Source: Thiothrix eikelboomii (lineage in GTDB: Bacteria > Pseudomonadota > Gammaproteobacteria > Thiotrichales > Thiotrichaceae). Taken from it: a DNA stretch of 64,000 nucleotides. Below, piece by piece: positions 1 to 9,200 of this stretch. The stretch lies in contig NZ_FUYB01000008.1 in NCBI RefSeq assembly GCF_900167255.1, positions 1 to 64,000 on the forward strand, read 5' to 3'. The position numbers were made by a program, and so were the translations under genes. The notes under the pieces are model-generated. The model saw nothing but the letters and a program-made list of their open reading frames with translations, was not told the origin of the DNA and searched no databases. Positions within the stretch are counted from its first letter, which is position 1. Each line of letters opens with the position of its first letter.

Positions 1-280
1 CTTCCAAGCGGGTTTCAACCCGCTTCACGATGCGCTGGGCAGTCGATTCATGGACCTGATAGCTCAAACCTAAGTGGAACAACGTGCGGTACTCTCGCCA
101 GTAACCTAGGGTCAATAATAGTTGATCCTCTAGGCTTAACGGGCTGGGGCGACCCGACTTCTTCTTCGTCAACTCGCCTGCTTTGAGCACTTCAAGCAGT
201 TCGTGAAAGAGTGGCAGGGGGATTCCTACTCCGCGTTTGAACGCCGAGGGGGATAGAGGTTTCAGGGGTAGGTAGTTCAT
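1..280 (-). CDS. IS5-family transposase, N-terminal part (cut by window edge)
   Basis: Reading the minus strand from the ATG at 280 gives an open frame running off the left edge (about 93 codons). It begins MNYLPLKPLSPSAFKRG and contains a helix-turn-helix-like segment around GYWREYRTLFHLGLSY, followed by HESTAQRIVKRVE. This is the usual N-terminal DNA-binding region (HTH_Tnp_4 type) of IS5-family DDE transposases, probably the ISL2 or IS1031 group. The catalytic DDE domain would lie left of base 1 and cannot be assessed. The family call rests on recognition of the N-terminal pattern; the subgroup is uncertain. Confidence 0.75.
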   Translation of the reverse strand, partial: MNYLPLKPLSPSAFKRGVGIPLPLFHELLEVLKAGELTKKKSGRPSPLSLEDQLLLTLGYWREYRTLFHLGLSYQVHESTAQRIVKRVETRLE

Positions 281-323
281 TCTTAACTTTATAGGCGAAA
301 ATGACTACTTTCGCAAGAGGTCT
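1..323 (-). mobile_element. End of an IS5-like insertion sequence
   Basis: About 43 bases lie between the transposase start and the point (about 323) where a beta-helix reading frame resumes. The sequence at 302-322 read on the minus strand (AGACCTCTTGCGAAAGTAGT) resembles the terminal inverted repeats of IS1031/ISL2-type elements, which often begin GAGACC or GGGACC. The other end is outside the window, so the inverted repeat and target duplication cannot be confirmed and the boundary is approximate. Confidence 0.55.
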
Positions 324-830
324 ATTCAGCGTGATGGAATTATCTTGAAAAATATTGGCCAATACACGATTAGTAGAAACCATATTCATAGTATTCACCC
401 CAACTATGAGCCAATCCCTTATGAACAGCTCAAAAAAGCCAGTAATGCGCCAGATGCAGCGGTCATACTGCCGAATGGCGTCTTAGCCCAACATGCCGAT
501 GGTATCCAAGTCACGAATGCTAAAGGTGGTACTATCCGCGATAATAATCTAAAAATAGGGAATGGCACTTGGTATCAAGCCATTAATGTCCATCATGAAG
601 CCGATAGTGTTTATCGAAACGTCTCCCCTAAGACGCCTAAAGACAAGCAACCGATACCCGTGTCGATTGTTAATAATACGATTGAGAACAATCATGATTT
701 TGCAATTAATGCTCAGCATTTTGAGAAAATCCTTGCGGAAGAAGGAAAGAATCAAATTAGTAGAAAATCAACAGCTAATAGGTCATTAGTAGAAAAAATT
801 GGAATTATAGAGAAAAATTTGAGGCAATAG
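324..830 (+). pseudogene. Right-handed beta-helix protein, 3' fragment truncated by IS
   Basis: The frame is open from the IS boundary and begins SIQRDGIILKNIGQYTISRN. No ATG, GTG or TTG precedes the internal TTG at 345, so the true 5' end appears lost to the insertion. Spaced Asn/Gly-rich turns (SRNHIHSIH, ADGIQVTN, GGTIRDNNLKIGNG, VNNTIENNHDFAIN) are typical of parallel beta-helix repeats in surface or secreted carbohydrate-active and adhesin-like proteins. The stop lies 3 bases before the ankyrin gene, so the two probably formed an operon. Expression as a short protein from TTG 345 is possible but unlikely to be functional. Confidence 0.6.
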
Positions 831-833
831 GTC

Positions 834-1820
834 ATGAGGAAGTTTGCTTTTGTTATTATTTTATTTTTTTCAAATACGCACAGCATTTCAGCTAACAAAA
901 TATGCTCGGAAATAAACCAACTAACCAACAAATATCCTTATCAATACAACATACTAACCCAAAAAATTATAGAACTACAGGATTATGATAATCAACAGAG
1001 ACCAAGGCAACACTATCCACTTACCTTAGATAGAAAACAAAGCCAACAACATCTAAGGCAATTGTTAAATAATACATTAATCCAACAGATTGATCCTATA
1101 GTACTAGAGTACGCCATTGGTGTTTGCGATTTTGAAAATATCAATCTCTACCTTGATCATGGACTGTCTTTGCAATGCTACACTCAGGAAGGGAGGGGCA
1201 ATATGCTAGGTTTTCTTATCCACTGTCGCATTCAGGGCGAGGCCAAACGCAATCAAGTCTTAGAACGCCTCTTACAAGTGGGAGCTAATCCCAACGAAGG
1301 CAAGAAAGACTTAGAGCGAGATGCCGCAGGCATCTATCCCATTGCAGATGCTACCAAATCTTGTGATACCAGTATGCTGGACATACTCCTGAAATATGGA
1401 GCAAATCCCAATCTAAAAACCCAAGGCGAAGAATATTTTCCCATCCTCAACATCTGTAGTACAAACCGCAACTATTCTGGCTTAGGATTACCCCCCGACT
1501 TGGAGTATCCCCCCACTCCCACCCTGCCTTTAGCGCATATCCTACAAAGCTTATTAGAATATGGTGCTGATCCTAATACGATTTATATCACCGAGGATCA
1601 ACGTAATTATGCCACTCAAAATCGGGAGCAGATTTTAAAAATCGCCTGCGCTGGTAAAGACGAAAAAGCCAAGAGTGTTTACGATCTTTATGCTCATGAA
1701 TTCGAAGAAGCTAAGACTGAAGGTGACCCCGTAAAAATAAGTAATTTTCAAAAGCTTTTTGATGTGTTAGTGAAGTATGAGGCTAAACCCTTGGTCGATC
1801 TGTGTGCCACCCTCGAGTAA
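834..1820 (+). CDS. Secreted ankyrin-repeat protein
   Basis: The 328-residue product starts with a Sec signal peptide (MRKFAFVIILFFSNTHSISA, cleavage near residue 20), so it should act in the periplasm or outside the cell. Ankyrin-like repeats are visible around residues 100-120 (NINLYLDHGLSL), 145-160 (LERLLQVGANPNEG), 180-195 (LDILLKYGANPNL) and 235-250 (LQSLLEYGADPNT); the LLxxGAxPN motif is the ankyrin hallmark. Several cysteines suggest disulfides. The start follows a GAGG four bases upstream of the preceding stop. The partner is unknown; adjacency to the broken beta-helix gene suggests a joint surface or immunity-like role, which is only a guess. Confidence 0.7.
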   Translation: MRKFAFVIILFFSNTHSISANKICSEINQLTNKYPYQYNILTQKIIELQDYDNQQRPRQHYPLTLDRKQSQQHLRQLLNNTLIQQIDPIVLEYAIGVCDFENINLYLDHGLSLQCYTQEGRGNMLGFLIHCRIQGEAKRNQVLERLLQVGANPNEGKKDLERDAAGIYPIADATKSCDTSMLDILLKYGANPNLKTQGEEYFPILNICSTNRNYSGLGLPPDLEYPPTPTLPLAHILQSLLEYGADPNTIYITEDQRNYATQNREQILKIACAGKDEKAKSVYDLYAHEFEEAKTEGDPVKISNFQKLFDVLVKYEAKPLVDLCATLE

Positions 1821-1886
1821 ATTCCAAAAACTACTGTTGTACTCGTCTCGCACTACTCACTGATGAGAACTTCTTGCTCGATTTCT

Positions 1887-1912
1887 CTTGAAATTAGCAC
1901 ACTCGCCCATAT
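1887..1912 (+). promoter_or_regulatory. Candidate sigma32 (RpoH) heat-shock promoter for hsp20-lon
   Basis: A -35 element CTTGAAA (1887-1893) is separated by 12 bases from CCCATAT (1906-1912). This matches the RpoH consensus CTTGAAA-N11-16-CCCCATNT almost perfectly. It lies about 65 bases before the hsp20 start and nothing else lies between. Heat-shock control of hsp20 and lon is well established in proteobacteria. Confidence 0.7.
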
Positions 1913-1977
1913 TTCTTGACTAAATCAGTAGGAGTTACATGGGGTAACTCTACATAAACTTAGAAGTGAGTAAAGAC

Positions 1978-2382
1978 ATGCCATCCCGTCCTATTCATCT
2001 GATGTGGGTCGAGGCTTGCGAAGTACTTTCTGAGGCTGAACGCCTACAGCGGCAATTTTTTCGACCCATTAATGCCGTGCGCCAGCCTAGTTGGGAACCA
2101 CCGATTGATTTATTTGAAACACCCGAGGCTTTGTACCTAACCATTGCTTTGCCCGGTGTGGAGGCGCAACGCATTGAGGTTCACCTCAATGGTGGGAGCT
2201 TAGTGGTGAGTGGCTTTCGCCCCTTACCTTCTTTAGCTCGAGCAGCGCATATTCATCGTTTGGAATTACCGTATGGTCGTTTTGAACGTCGCATCGCATT
2301 GCCTGCGGGGCGTTATGAGCTAGTGACTCATCAGCTTCAGCATGGCTGCCTGCAAATCAATTTACATAAAGTGGGAGCTTAA
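1978..2382 (+). CDS. Small heat-shock protein, Hsp20/alpha-crystallin family
   Basis: The protein (about 134 residues) holds an alpha-crystallin domain: PPIDLFETPEALYLTIALPGV leads into beta strands, and the C-terminal half has the conserved phenylalanine/arginine/leucine pattern (YGRFERRIALPAG). Such proteins are ATP-independent holdases that keep unfolded proteins soluble in the cytoplasm. The chosen ATG has GTGAG 7 bases upstream; an in-frame GTG at 1966 would add four residues but lacks a ribosome site. A C-terminal IXI motif is not obvious, with LQINL as the nearest match. It is five bases upstream of lon and probably co-transcribed from the sigma32-type promoter, joining a holdase to a protease. 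Confidence 0.85.
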   Translation: MPSRPIHLMWVEACEVLSEAERLQRQFFRPINAVRQPSWEPPIDLFETPEALYLTIALPGVEAQRIEVHLNGGSLVVSGFRPLPSLARAAHIHRLELPYGRFERRIALPAGRYELVTHQLQHGCLQINLHKVGA

Positions 2383-2387
2383 GAGCC

Positions 2388-4763
2388 ATGACTGAAACAT
2401 TACAAGCGGTGCAGGCCAGTACGAAGCTGCCTGACTCTGTATTAGTGATTTTACCAACGCGCAATGTGGTCTTATTCCCGGGCGTCATTGCACCGATTAC
2501 TTTAGGGCGTGAAACCACAATTAGCGCCGTACAAGAAGCCCTGCGTACTAATCGACGCCTAGGTCTGATGTTGCAACGCAATCCTAATGATGATGAACCT
2601 AATCCTGAGGATTTATACCAAGTAGGCACTTTGGTTAATGTATTGCGCTATGTCACCACGCAAGAAGGGACTCATCATTTAGTGGTACAAGGCGAAGAGC
2701 GTTTTAAAGTACAAGATTATCTACAAGATGAGCCGTATTTAGCGGCCAAGGTGAGTTTTATGCCTGATCCTAAATCGGATGATTTAGAGCTAGAAGCCCG
2801 GCGGCGTTATTTGCAAAGTTTAGCACTGGATGTCGCCAAACTCTTGCCACAATTGCCCAGTGATGTGACGCAAACTCTGCAAAATATCAGTGAGGCGGGG
2901 GCCTTGGCTGATTTAATTGCCAACTTTATGGATATGACCCCTGCTGAAAAACAGCATTTATTAGAGATCACTGATCTCAATGAGCGCTTAGAGCGGGTTT
3001 CCGAATTATTACGCAAGCAATATGAAGTCTTAAAAATCACTCGGGAAATTGACAGCAAAGCTAAAGCGTCGATGGATGAGCGCCAGCGTGAATATATGCT
3101 GCGTGAACAGATGAAAGCGATTCGTAAGCAATTGGGTGAAGACGACAACAATAGCGCTGAATTGGAAGAGTTACGTACCGCACTGGAGGACGCTAAGCTA
3201 CCTAAAGAAGTGGATGAGCATACGAAAAAGGAATTACGCCGTTTGGAGCAAATGCAGGACTCCTCTGGCGAATACTCGATGGTGCGTACTTACTTGGATT
3301 GGATTGCAAGCTTACCTTGGAGCAAAGTCGATGCCGAAAATATTGATATTGCGCAAGCCCGCCAGATTCTCGATGACGAGCATTTTGGCTTAACCAAAGT
3401 CAAACAGCGCATTTTAGAATATTTAGCAGTACGCAAACTCAATCCGCAAGGGCGTAGCCCGATTCTGTGCTTTGTAGGGCCACCGGGAGTAGGTAAAACC
3501 TCGATGGGTCAAAGTATTGCCCATGCAATGGGGCTGAAATTTGTACGTGCCAGTCTAGGCGGTGTGCATGATGAGGCCGAGATTCGCGGGCATCGTCGCA
3601 CTTACTTAGGAGCTTTGCCCGGCAATATTATTCAAGGCTTACGGAAAGCAGGGACGCGCAATCCAGTCTTTATGTTGGATGAGATTGATAAATTAGGCGG
3701 CGGCGGTTATCACGGTGATCCTTCGGCAGCTTTATTGGAAGTACTCGATCCTGAGCAAAATAGTAGTTTCCGTGATAATTATTTAGCGCAAAGCTTTGAT
3801 TTAAGCCAAGTGGTCTTTATTGCGACCGCCAATGTGTTGGATTCGATACCAGGCCCTTTACGTGACCGGATGGAAATCATTGAGCTACCCGGCTATACCG
3901 AAGAGGAAAAAGTCCAGATTGCTCAACGCTATTTGGTCAAACGCCAACTCGAGGCCAATGGCTTAAAGCCTGAGCAGGTGGAAGTCACCACAACTGCCTT
4001 AAGCAGTATCATTGGCGATTATACCCGTGAAGCAGGTGTCCGTAGCTTAGATCGGAAAATTGCAGCGGTACTGCGGCGGGTAGCGATGCAAATCGCTGAA
4101 GGTGCAGCAACCCCGATTCGCATTGATGAAGCTGCCGTACTCAATATTTTAGGTGCAAAACGTTTTGAAAGCGAAGTGGCCATGCGTACCAGCATTCCGG
4201 GGGTCGCTACGGGCTTAGCTTGGACACCCGTAGGTGGTGATATTCTGTTTATTGAAACCACTAAAATGCCCGGCCACGGCAAACTGATCATTACCGGACA
4301 ACTCGGTGATGTAATGAAAGAAAGTGCACAAGCAGCTTTGAGCTTAGTGAAATCGCGTGCTCACAGTTTAGGCATCGACGCCAAAACCTTTGAAGAACAC
4401 GATATTCACTTACATGTTCCCGCAGGCGCTATCCCCAAGGATGGCCCCAGTGCCGGAGCAGCGATGTATACCTCCTTGGTATCCTTGCTGACTGGACGTT
4501 GTGTACGTAGCGACTTGGCCATGACGGGGGAAATTAGCTTACGCGGTTTGGTCTTACCTATTGGCGGGGTTAAGGAGAAATGCTTAGCCGCACTACGGGC
4601 GGGAATACATACCGTGTTACTCCCTGCTCGCAACCGTAAGGATCTTGAAGAAGTGCCGGATAATGCCCGCCAACAACTGCAATTTATCTTTATGGATAAA
4701 GTAGACGATGCGATTACACATGCTTTAGAGCCTGAAACGACCGCTTTGCTGATCGCCGCTTAA
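2388..4763 (+). CDS. lon: ATP-dependent protease Lon
   Basis: A 791-residue LonA protease of normal length. The N-terminal LON substrate-binding domain (about 18-210) is followed by a coiled region, an AAA+ module with Walker A GPPGVGKT at about 364-371 and Walker B FMLDEIDKL, and the C-terminal serine protease domain. The catalytic dyad is Ser688 in PKDGPSAG and Lys731 in GGVKEKCLAAL, 43 residues apart as in the E. coli enzyme. Lon degrades misfolded and regulatory proteins in the cytoplasm. The gene directly follows hsp20 and ends in a strong terminator. All catalytic motifs are intact. Confidence 0.98.
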   Translation: MTETLQAVQASTKLPDSVLVILPTRNVVLFPGVIAPITLGRETTISAVQEALRTNRRLGLMLQRNPNDDEPNPEDLYQVGTLVNVLRYVTTQEGTHHLVVQGEERFKVQDYLQDEPYLAAKVSFMPDPKSDDLELEARRRYLQSLALDVAKLLPQLPSDVTQTLQNISEAGALADLIANFMDMTPAEKQHLLEITDLNERLERVSELLRKQYEVLKITREIDSKAKASMDERQREYMLREQMKAIRKQLGEDDNNSAELEELRTALEDAKLPKEVDEHTKKELRRLEQMQDSSGEYSMVRTYLDWIASLPWSKVDAENIDIAQARQILDDEHFGLTKVKQRILEYLAVRKLNPQGRSPILCFVGPPGVGKTSMGQSIAHAMGLKFVRASLGGVHDEAEIRGHRRTYLGALPGNIIQGLRKAGTRNPVFMLDEIDKLGGGGYHGDPSAALLEVLDPEQNSSFRDNYLAQSFDLSQVVFIATANVLDSIPGPLRDRMEIIELPGYTEEEKVQIAQRYLVKRQLEANGLKPEQVEVTTTALSSIIGDYTREAGVRSLDRKIAAVLRRVAMQIAEGAATPIRIDEAAVLNILGAKRFESEVAMRTSIPGVATGLAWTPVGGDILFIETTKMPGHGKLIITGQLGDVMKESAQAALSLVKSRAHSLGIDAKTFEEHDIHLHVPAGAIPKDGPSAGAAMYTSLVSLLTGRCVRSDLAMTGEISLRGLVLPIGGVKEKCLAALRAGIHTVLLPARNRKDLEEVPDNARQQLQFIFMDKVDDAITHALEPETTALLIAA

Positions 4764-4793
4764 ATCAAATAGTTCTTTGCTCTCACTGAGTTT

Positions 4794-4820
4794 CCCTAGC
4801 CTTCGGGCTAGGGTCTTTTC
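4794..4820 (+). terminator. Intrinsic terminator after lon
   Basis: A perfect 8-bp stem CCCTAGCC/GGCTAGGG closes a TTCG tetraloop (4802-4805) and is followed by TCTTTTC. The C(UUCG)G loop is exceptionally stable and common in bacterial terminators. It lies 30 bases after the lon stop. Confidence 0.9.
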
Positions 4821-4936
4821 TGTTTGATCAATTAACTTTTAGATCAATTATTTGCGGCCAGCCTTTTCTGCTGAACTATTAGTTTGTGACCAGCCTCTAA
4901 ATGGGCATTCTGGACTATTTAAATTAGGCGACTGCC

Positions 4937-5458
4937 ATGAAATATCTGCAGTTTGTTGGCGGCTTCACTATCCTTGGTTTAATCTTAACTGCGTGTGAGC
5001 GCTTACCGATGGAAAAAGAGTTGACCCTGCATTATTTCACCAGCAGTGAAAGCACCTACACCGATATTAAACTCGAGCACGGCCAACTCACTTACACCTA
5101 TTTTGAGGACACTGACCAACGCTGTGCGCAATGGTTTAAGAGCAGCCCTTGCTGGACAGCAGCTGATTTAAAAACTGTCACCGCGCCACTAGACGCAGAG
5201 ACAGAAGCCGAACTGCGCCAATTAGTCAGCGCGCAACCGCTGATGGATCAAGCACCAGCTACCCTCACCGCCGCCGCACAACAACCCGCCGAACGCGCTT
5301 ATCATGAAAAACTAACGATTAGCCTAGGCAATCATGAGCAACAACTAAGCTATCGCAGCCGCCCTGACGCCCCACCTAAACCCGAGTCATTTCAGCATAT
5401 TGAGCAGTTATTACAAAACGCTGCTGAGAAATTAAAGCCAGCTGTTAACTCAAAATAA
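4937..5458 (+). CDS. Putative lipoprotein of unknown function
   Basis: The 173-residue product has a lipoprotein signal peptide with lipobox LTAC (Cys20), so it should be anchored to a membrane facing the periplasm. The mature part has two cysteines (QRCAQWFKSSPCW) that may form a disulfide, then an alanine/glutamine-rich helical region and a charged C-terminus. I do not recognise a family. It overlaps truA tail to tail by 14 bases. The start ATG follows a GCGAC stretch and gives a complete signal peptide. Confidence 0.7.
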   Translation: MKYLQFVGGFTILGLILTACERLPMEKELTLHYFTSSESTYTDIKLEHGQLTYTYFEDTDQRCAQWFKSSPCWTAADLKTVTAPLDAETEAELRQLVSAQPLMDQAPATLTAAAQQPAERAYHEKLTISLGNHEQQLSYRSRPDAPPKPESFQHIEQLLQNAAEKLKPAVNSK

Positions 5459-6230
5459 ATTGCGGTAAGCTGTAATCAACGGGCAAGCCAAATTCGGCAG
5501 GGTATTCGACATAAACAAAATATAAACCTGCCGCCGCCGCCGTCATCCCCGCTAACCGACGATCACGCTCGACTAATAGCTGAGCGATCCACTCCGGCTT
5601 TTGTTCACCGCTGCCGACCTCTAAAAGCGAACCCACTATATTGCGTACCATATGATGCAAAAAAGCATTCGCTACGACATCAATATAAATAAAATCCCCC
5701 AGACGACTCACCGCAATGCTCTGCAGATAGCGGCGTGCATGCGTTGCTTGGCAACCCGAGGCTCGAAAGCTAGAAAAATCATGTTCACCCACTAAAACTT
5801 GCGCTGCCTGATGCATTGCTGGTGCATCTAAAGCATGGTGATACCAAGCGACTTTATTTTTTAAAATCGCGGGCTTGGCCCAACGATTAAGAATCACATA
5901 ACGATAGCGACGCGAGAGTGCCGAAAAGCGGGCATGAAAATGCTCAGCCACCGGCTGCACCCAACGTAACGCAATACCATCTGGCAATTTAACATTTGAG
6001 CCAAATAGCCAACCTCGCAGAGGGCGCTCGGCCTTGGTTTCAAAATGAATAATCTGCCCACTCGCATGCACACCACTATCAGTACGCCCCGCACAAACGG
6101 CTTCGATGGGTTCATTGGCCACCTCTGAAAGTGCGCGCTCAACTGAGGCTTGCACGGTACTGGCATGGCTTAAACGTTGCCAGCCACAAAAAGCGGTTCC
6201 ATCATATTCCACACAAGCAGCTAATTTCAT
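5445..6230 (-). CDS. truA: tRNA pseudouridine(38-40) synthase TruA
   Basis: TruA converts uridines 38-40 in the tRNA anticodon arm to pseudouridine. The sequence begins MKLAACVEYDGTAFCGWQRL and holds the catalytic aspartate (Asp51) in the AGRTDSGVHA motif; conserved HFHARFSALSRRYRY and FLHHMVRNIVG motifs follow. The length of 261 residues fits the family. I use the ATG at 6230; an in-frame TTG at 6242 would add MYTL and is less likely. It lies downstream of fimV on the same strand, the order known from Pseudomonas, but a hairpin separates the two. Confidence 0.95.
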   Translation of the reverse strand: MKLAACVEYDGTAFCGWQRLSHASTVQASVERALSEVANEPIEAVCAGRTDSGVHASGQIIHFETKAERPLRGWLFGSNVKLPDGIALRWVQPVAEHFHARFSALSRRYRYVILNRWAKPAILKNKVAWYHHALDAPAMHQAAQVLVGEHDFSSFRASGCQATHARRYLQSIAVSRLGDFIYIDVVANAFLHHMVRNIVGSLLEVGSGEQKPEWIAQLLVERDRRLAGMTAAAAGLYFVYVEYPAEFGLPVDYSLPQFILS

Positions 6231-6245
6231 AAGGGTATACAAGCA

Positions 6246-6268
6246 AAAGGCCGAACAAGTCGGCCTTT
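6246..6268 (-). terminator. Intrinsic terminator between fimV and truA
   Basis: The 9-bp inverted repeat AAAGGCCGA/TCGGCCTTT encloses a 5-base loop; on the minus strand it runs into TTTTGCTTGT. It lies between the fimV stop (6291) and the truA start, and probably ends or attenuates fimV transcription. Confidence 0.7.
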
Positions 6269-6290
6269 ATAGCGGGAATGGGGCTAAGTC

Positions 6291-9200
6291 TCAACCCGTT
6301 TGATGCAGCAAGGTTTCAGCTTCACGGCGCTGATTATCATTGCCTTCCACCATCACCTCTTCCAAAGTTGAGCGTGCACCCTCAATATCACCCATATCTA
6401 AATAAGCACGGGCTAAATCTAACTTCGTACTGATATGTGCTTCATGCAGATCCAACTCTTCTTCTGGCATATCAAGGAAAGACAAAGCCTCATCAATATC
6501 ACCTAACCAATCATCATCAGGATTAACGGATACAGCATCCGGTGCCATATAGAAGGTATCCTGCGGTAAGATTTTTTTAATCCCCGTGTCTTTATCCAAA
6601 TGCAGATTCAAACTCGTCACATTATCGACCGGCTTACTTGCACTTAAAGCTGCCGCTGCTTTGCCCGTCGCTGACACAGGCTGTTCATCCATCGTCAGCT
6701 GATCAAGATCAAAATCAAGCACATTATTAGCATCATCTAAATCCACTGTGGACGCAGCAGCTTGAGGGGGTTCGACGCTTTGAGTTAAGTCGTCGAAATC
6801 CATATCTAGCATCTCATCCAAATCATCTACCGTCTGTTGCGGTGCTTTGGCTTCAGACACTGGCGTTTGATCTAAATCTAAAGGTGCATCGAAATCAAAA
6901 TTATCTAAGGCCTCAAAATCATCCTGATCCAGTGCACCTGATTTAGGTGCAATCTTCTGCTCGGCAACCTCGGCAGCGACTAAATCATCTAAATCAAAAT
7001 CTAGATCATCATCGGCTAATAATCCCGTTTCAGCGGTATTGAAATCTTGACGACCGGCCTTAACATAACCTTGGTAGTCATCAGCCGCTAAACCTGACTT
7101 ATCCTTTAGCTCCTGCTCGAAATCATCTAGATTAAAGTCAAACTCGTCCTCATCTAGTTTAGAACCAACACCTCGTTCATCTTCATCTAAAGCACTCAGC
7201 GCAGCGGCTAAATCATCTTTCAAACTTATTGACGAATTCGCTTTAGTAATTGAGTTAAATCCATTGACCTCATCAGTAAGTTCATCCGCTTCAGCCTTCT
7301 GATGTATTGCTAAACCCGCCGCACCGGCTACGGCTGCACCCACCGCAGCACCTGCAGTAGCTAGCTTGCCCACACCGCTGGTTGGCGCATTCGCGTTATA
7401 GAGTGGATTATCAGGGCTAATCTTGCTACCCCACGTCATCACATCTTTCCACAGCTTGCTTTGACGATCTGCATTACGACTATTCGCAAACAACTGCGCT
7501 TGCTCATCAAAGGCTTCACGATTATTCGCCGCAAAGTAGTTTTCTAACAGCTTATGACGATATTCAAGACGCTCTGGATGCTTCTCTAAGGCCTTTTTCA
7601 GTTCACTCTCAGCTTGTTGATGCAAGCCATAAGCAATATAAACATTAGCCTCCATCAGCACTTCATCTTCATCTTCTGGTGAGGCAGGTTTCGGACTCGG
7701 CGGATAGACTGGATCTGGACTTATGGATACTGGGCGGCCGGTCAATGTTCCACCGTGACCATTCCCCATTTTTACACCGAACGGATCATCATCTTCAGGG
7801 TGTCCTCCCTCAGCCGTCTTGAGGTCTCCCTCTAAATCTGGAATATTGATCTCACCCGCAGGACGTCCTGGCGGGAAACCATCCTCAAACTCTCCATCTT
7901 CAAAAGGCTCTTTGATGGCAGGTTTACGGGTTGGTGTTGACTTGCGTTTACCTAAGAAGCGCGCCAGTAAGGCTAAGAGTAACAGTGAGAGTAAAGCACC
8001 TGCACCGATCTTCCAAGCTAAGGGTGAACTTAGCATGCTCATTAAATCATCGCTTTGCTCGCCATCCACAAACGGAGAGGCGGCTGGCGTTGGTTGTGCT
8101 TCAGGCGCGGGCGGTGTGGGTGTCAGTGGCTGCGGCTCAACCGACTGAGCGGCTGGCGTTGGTTGCTCCGGTAATGCCGATGGGGCTGGATTCAGTTCAG
8201 GTAAACTCTGTGCTGGATTCGGCTGATGAGCCGGATTCAAGCCACCATTTAAAGCCGCCGCCGCTGCTGCCGCACGCTCGGCTGGGGTCATCGCCCCCAA
8301 AGCTTCCTGATTAATTGGCGGATTAGTAGGTTGCCCGTTGCCCGCTACTAGCTGATTAGGGTCAGTCCGTACAACCTCATTCGTATTATTCGTATTCCCT
8401 AAATAATTTTGAATATCGCTGCCATCCGCCTGAGCAGGTATTGAATCAGGATTAACAGGCGGTGTCTGCGCATTCAGTAAGGGCGAATTATTATTAGCTT
8501 CTGGCTCTGTTGGAGGAAGTACTGCTGGATTCGATTCCGCTGGTTTAGGATCTAACTGTGCCTCTACAGGAGTCGGAGTTGCTGCTGGCGTCGGTGTCTG
8601 CACTTGACCTGCTACAGGACTCACACCATTCATTGATTTTTGTAACTCAGCTAATTGCTCATCACGTAAGGTAATCAAACGATTTTTCTTACGCAACATC
8701 GCCTCTAACTCATCGACTCGAGACTTTAACTCCGTATTTTCACGTTGTTGGCTAGATAAGGACTCACGTGCTAACGATAATTCTTTTTCTAAATCCGCTA
8801 AGCGTTCTTTACCTGCGCCCGCGACAGCATTTTCATTAGCACCTGCTTGATCTTTACTTCCGAGCACTTCTAAACGAGCATTATCATCCGCAGGCCGTTG
8901 AGTAGAGGCTGGACGATTTTGGCTAGGCGCTACTGAGTCGCCACCACTAGCCACACTCGTTGCACGAATTTTCTTCCAATCGACATAATGTTGACGCACT
9001 TGCCGCCGTGCTTCGGCGCGACTCACCGATTGCACACTCCGCGATCCCGGTGCTTTGAGGGTCACACCCGATTTTAAACCATTAATATTGCCATCAATAA
9101 AGGCCTGCGGATTCGCACGGTACAAAGCCATCATCATCTGGTCAATATTAGTACCAGGCTGACTTAACTGACTCGCTACCTTAAACAAGGTATCCCCCGG

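Noticed and set aside
7819-8314. Plus-strand ORFs opposite the fimV linker
   Set aside because: Shadows of the Pro/Gln/Ala-rich fimV region; no ribosome site.
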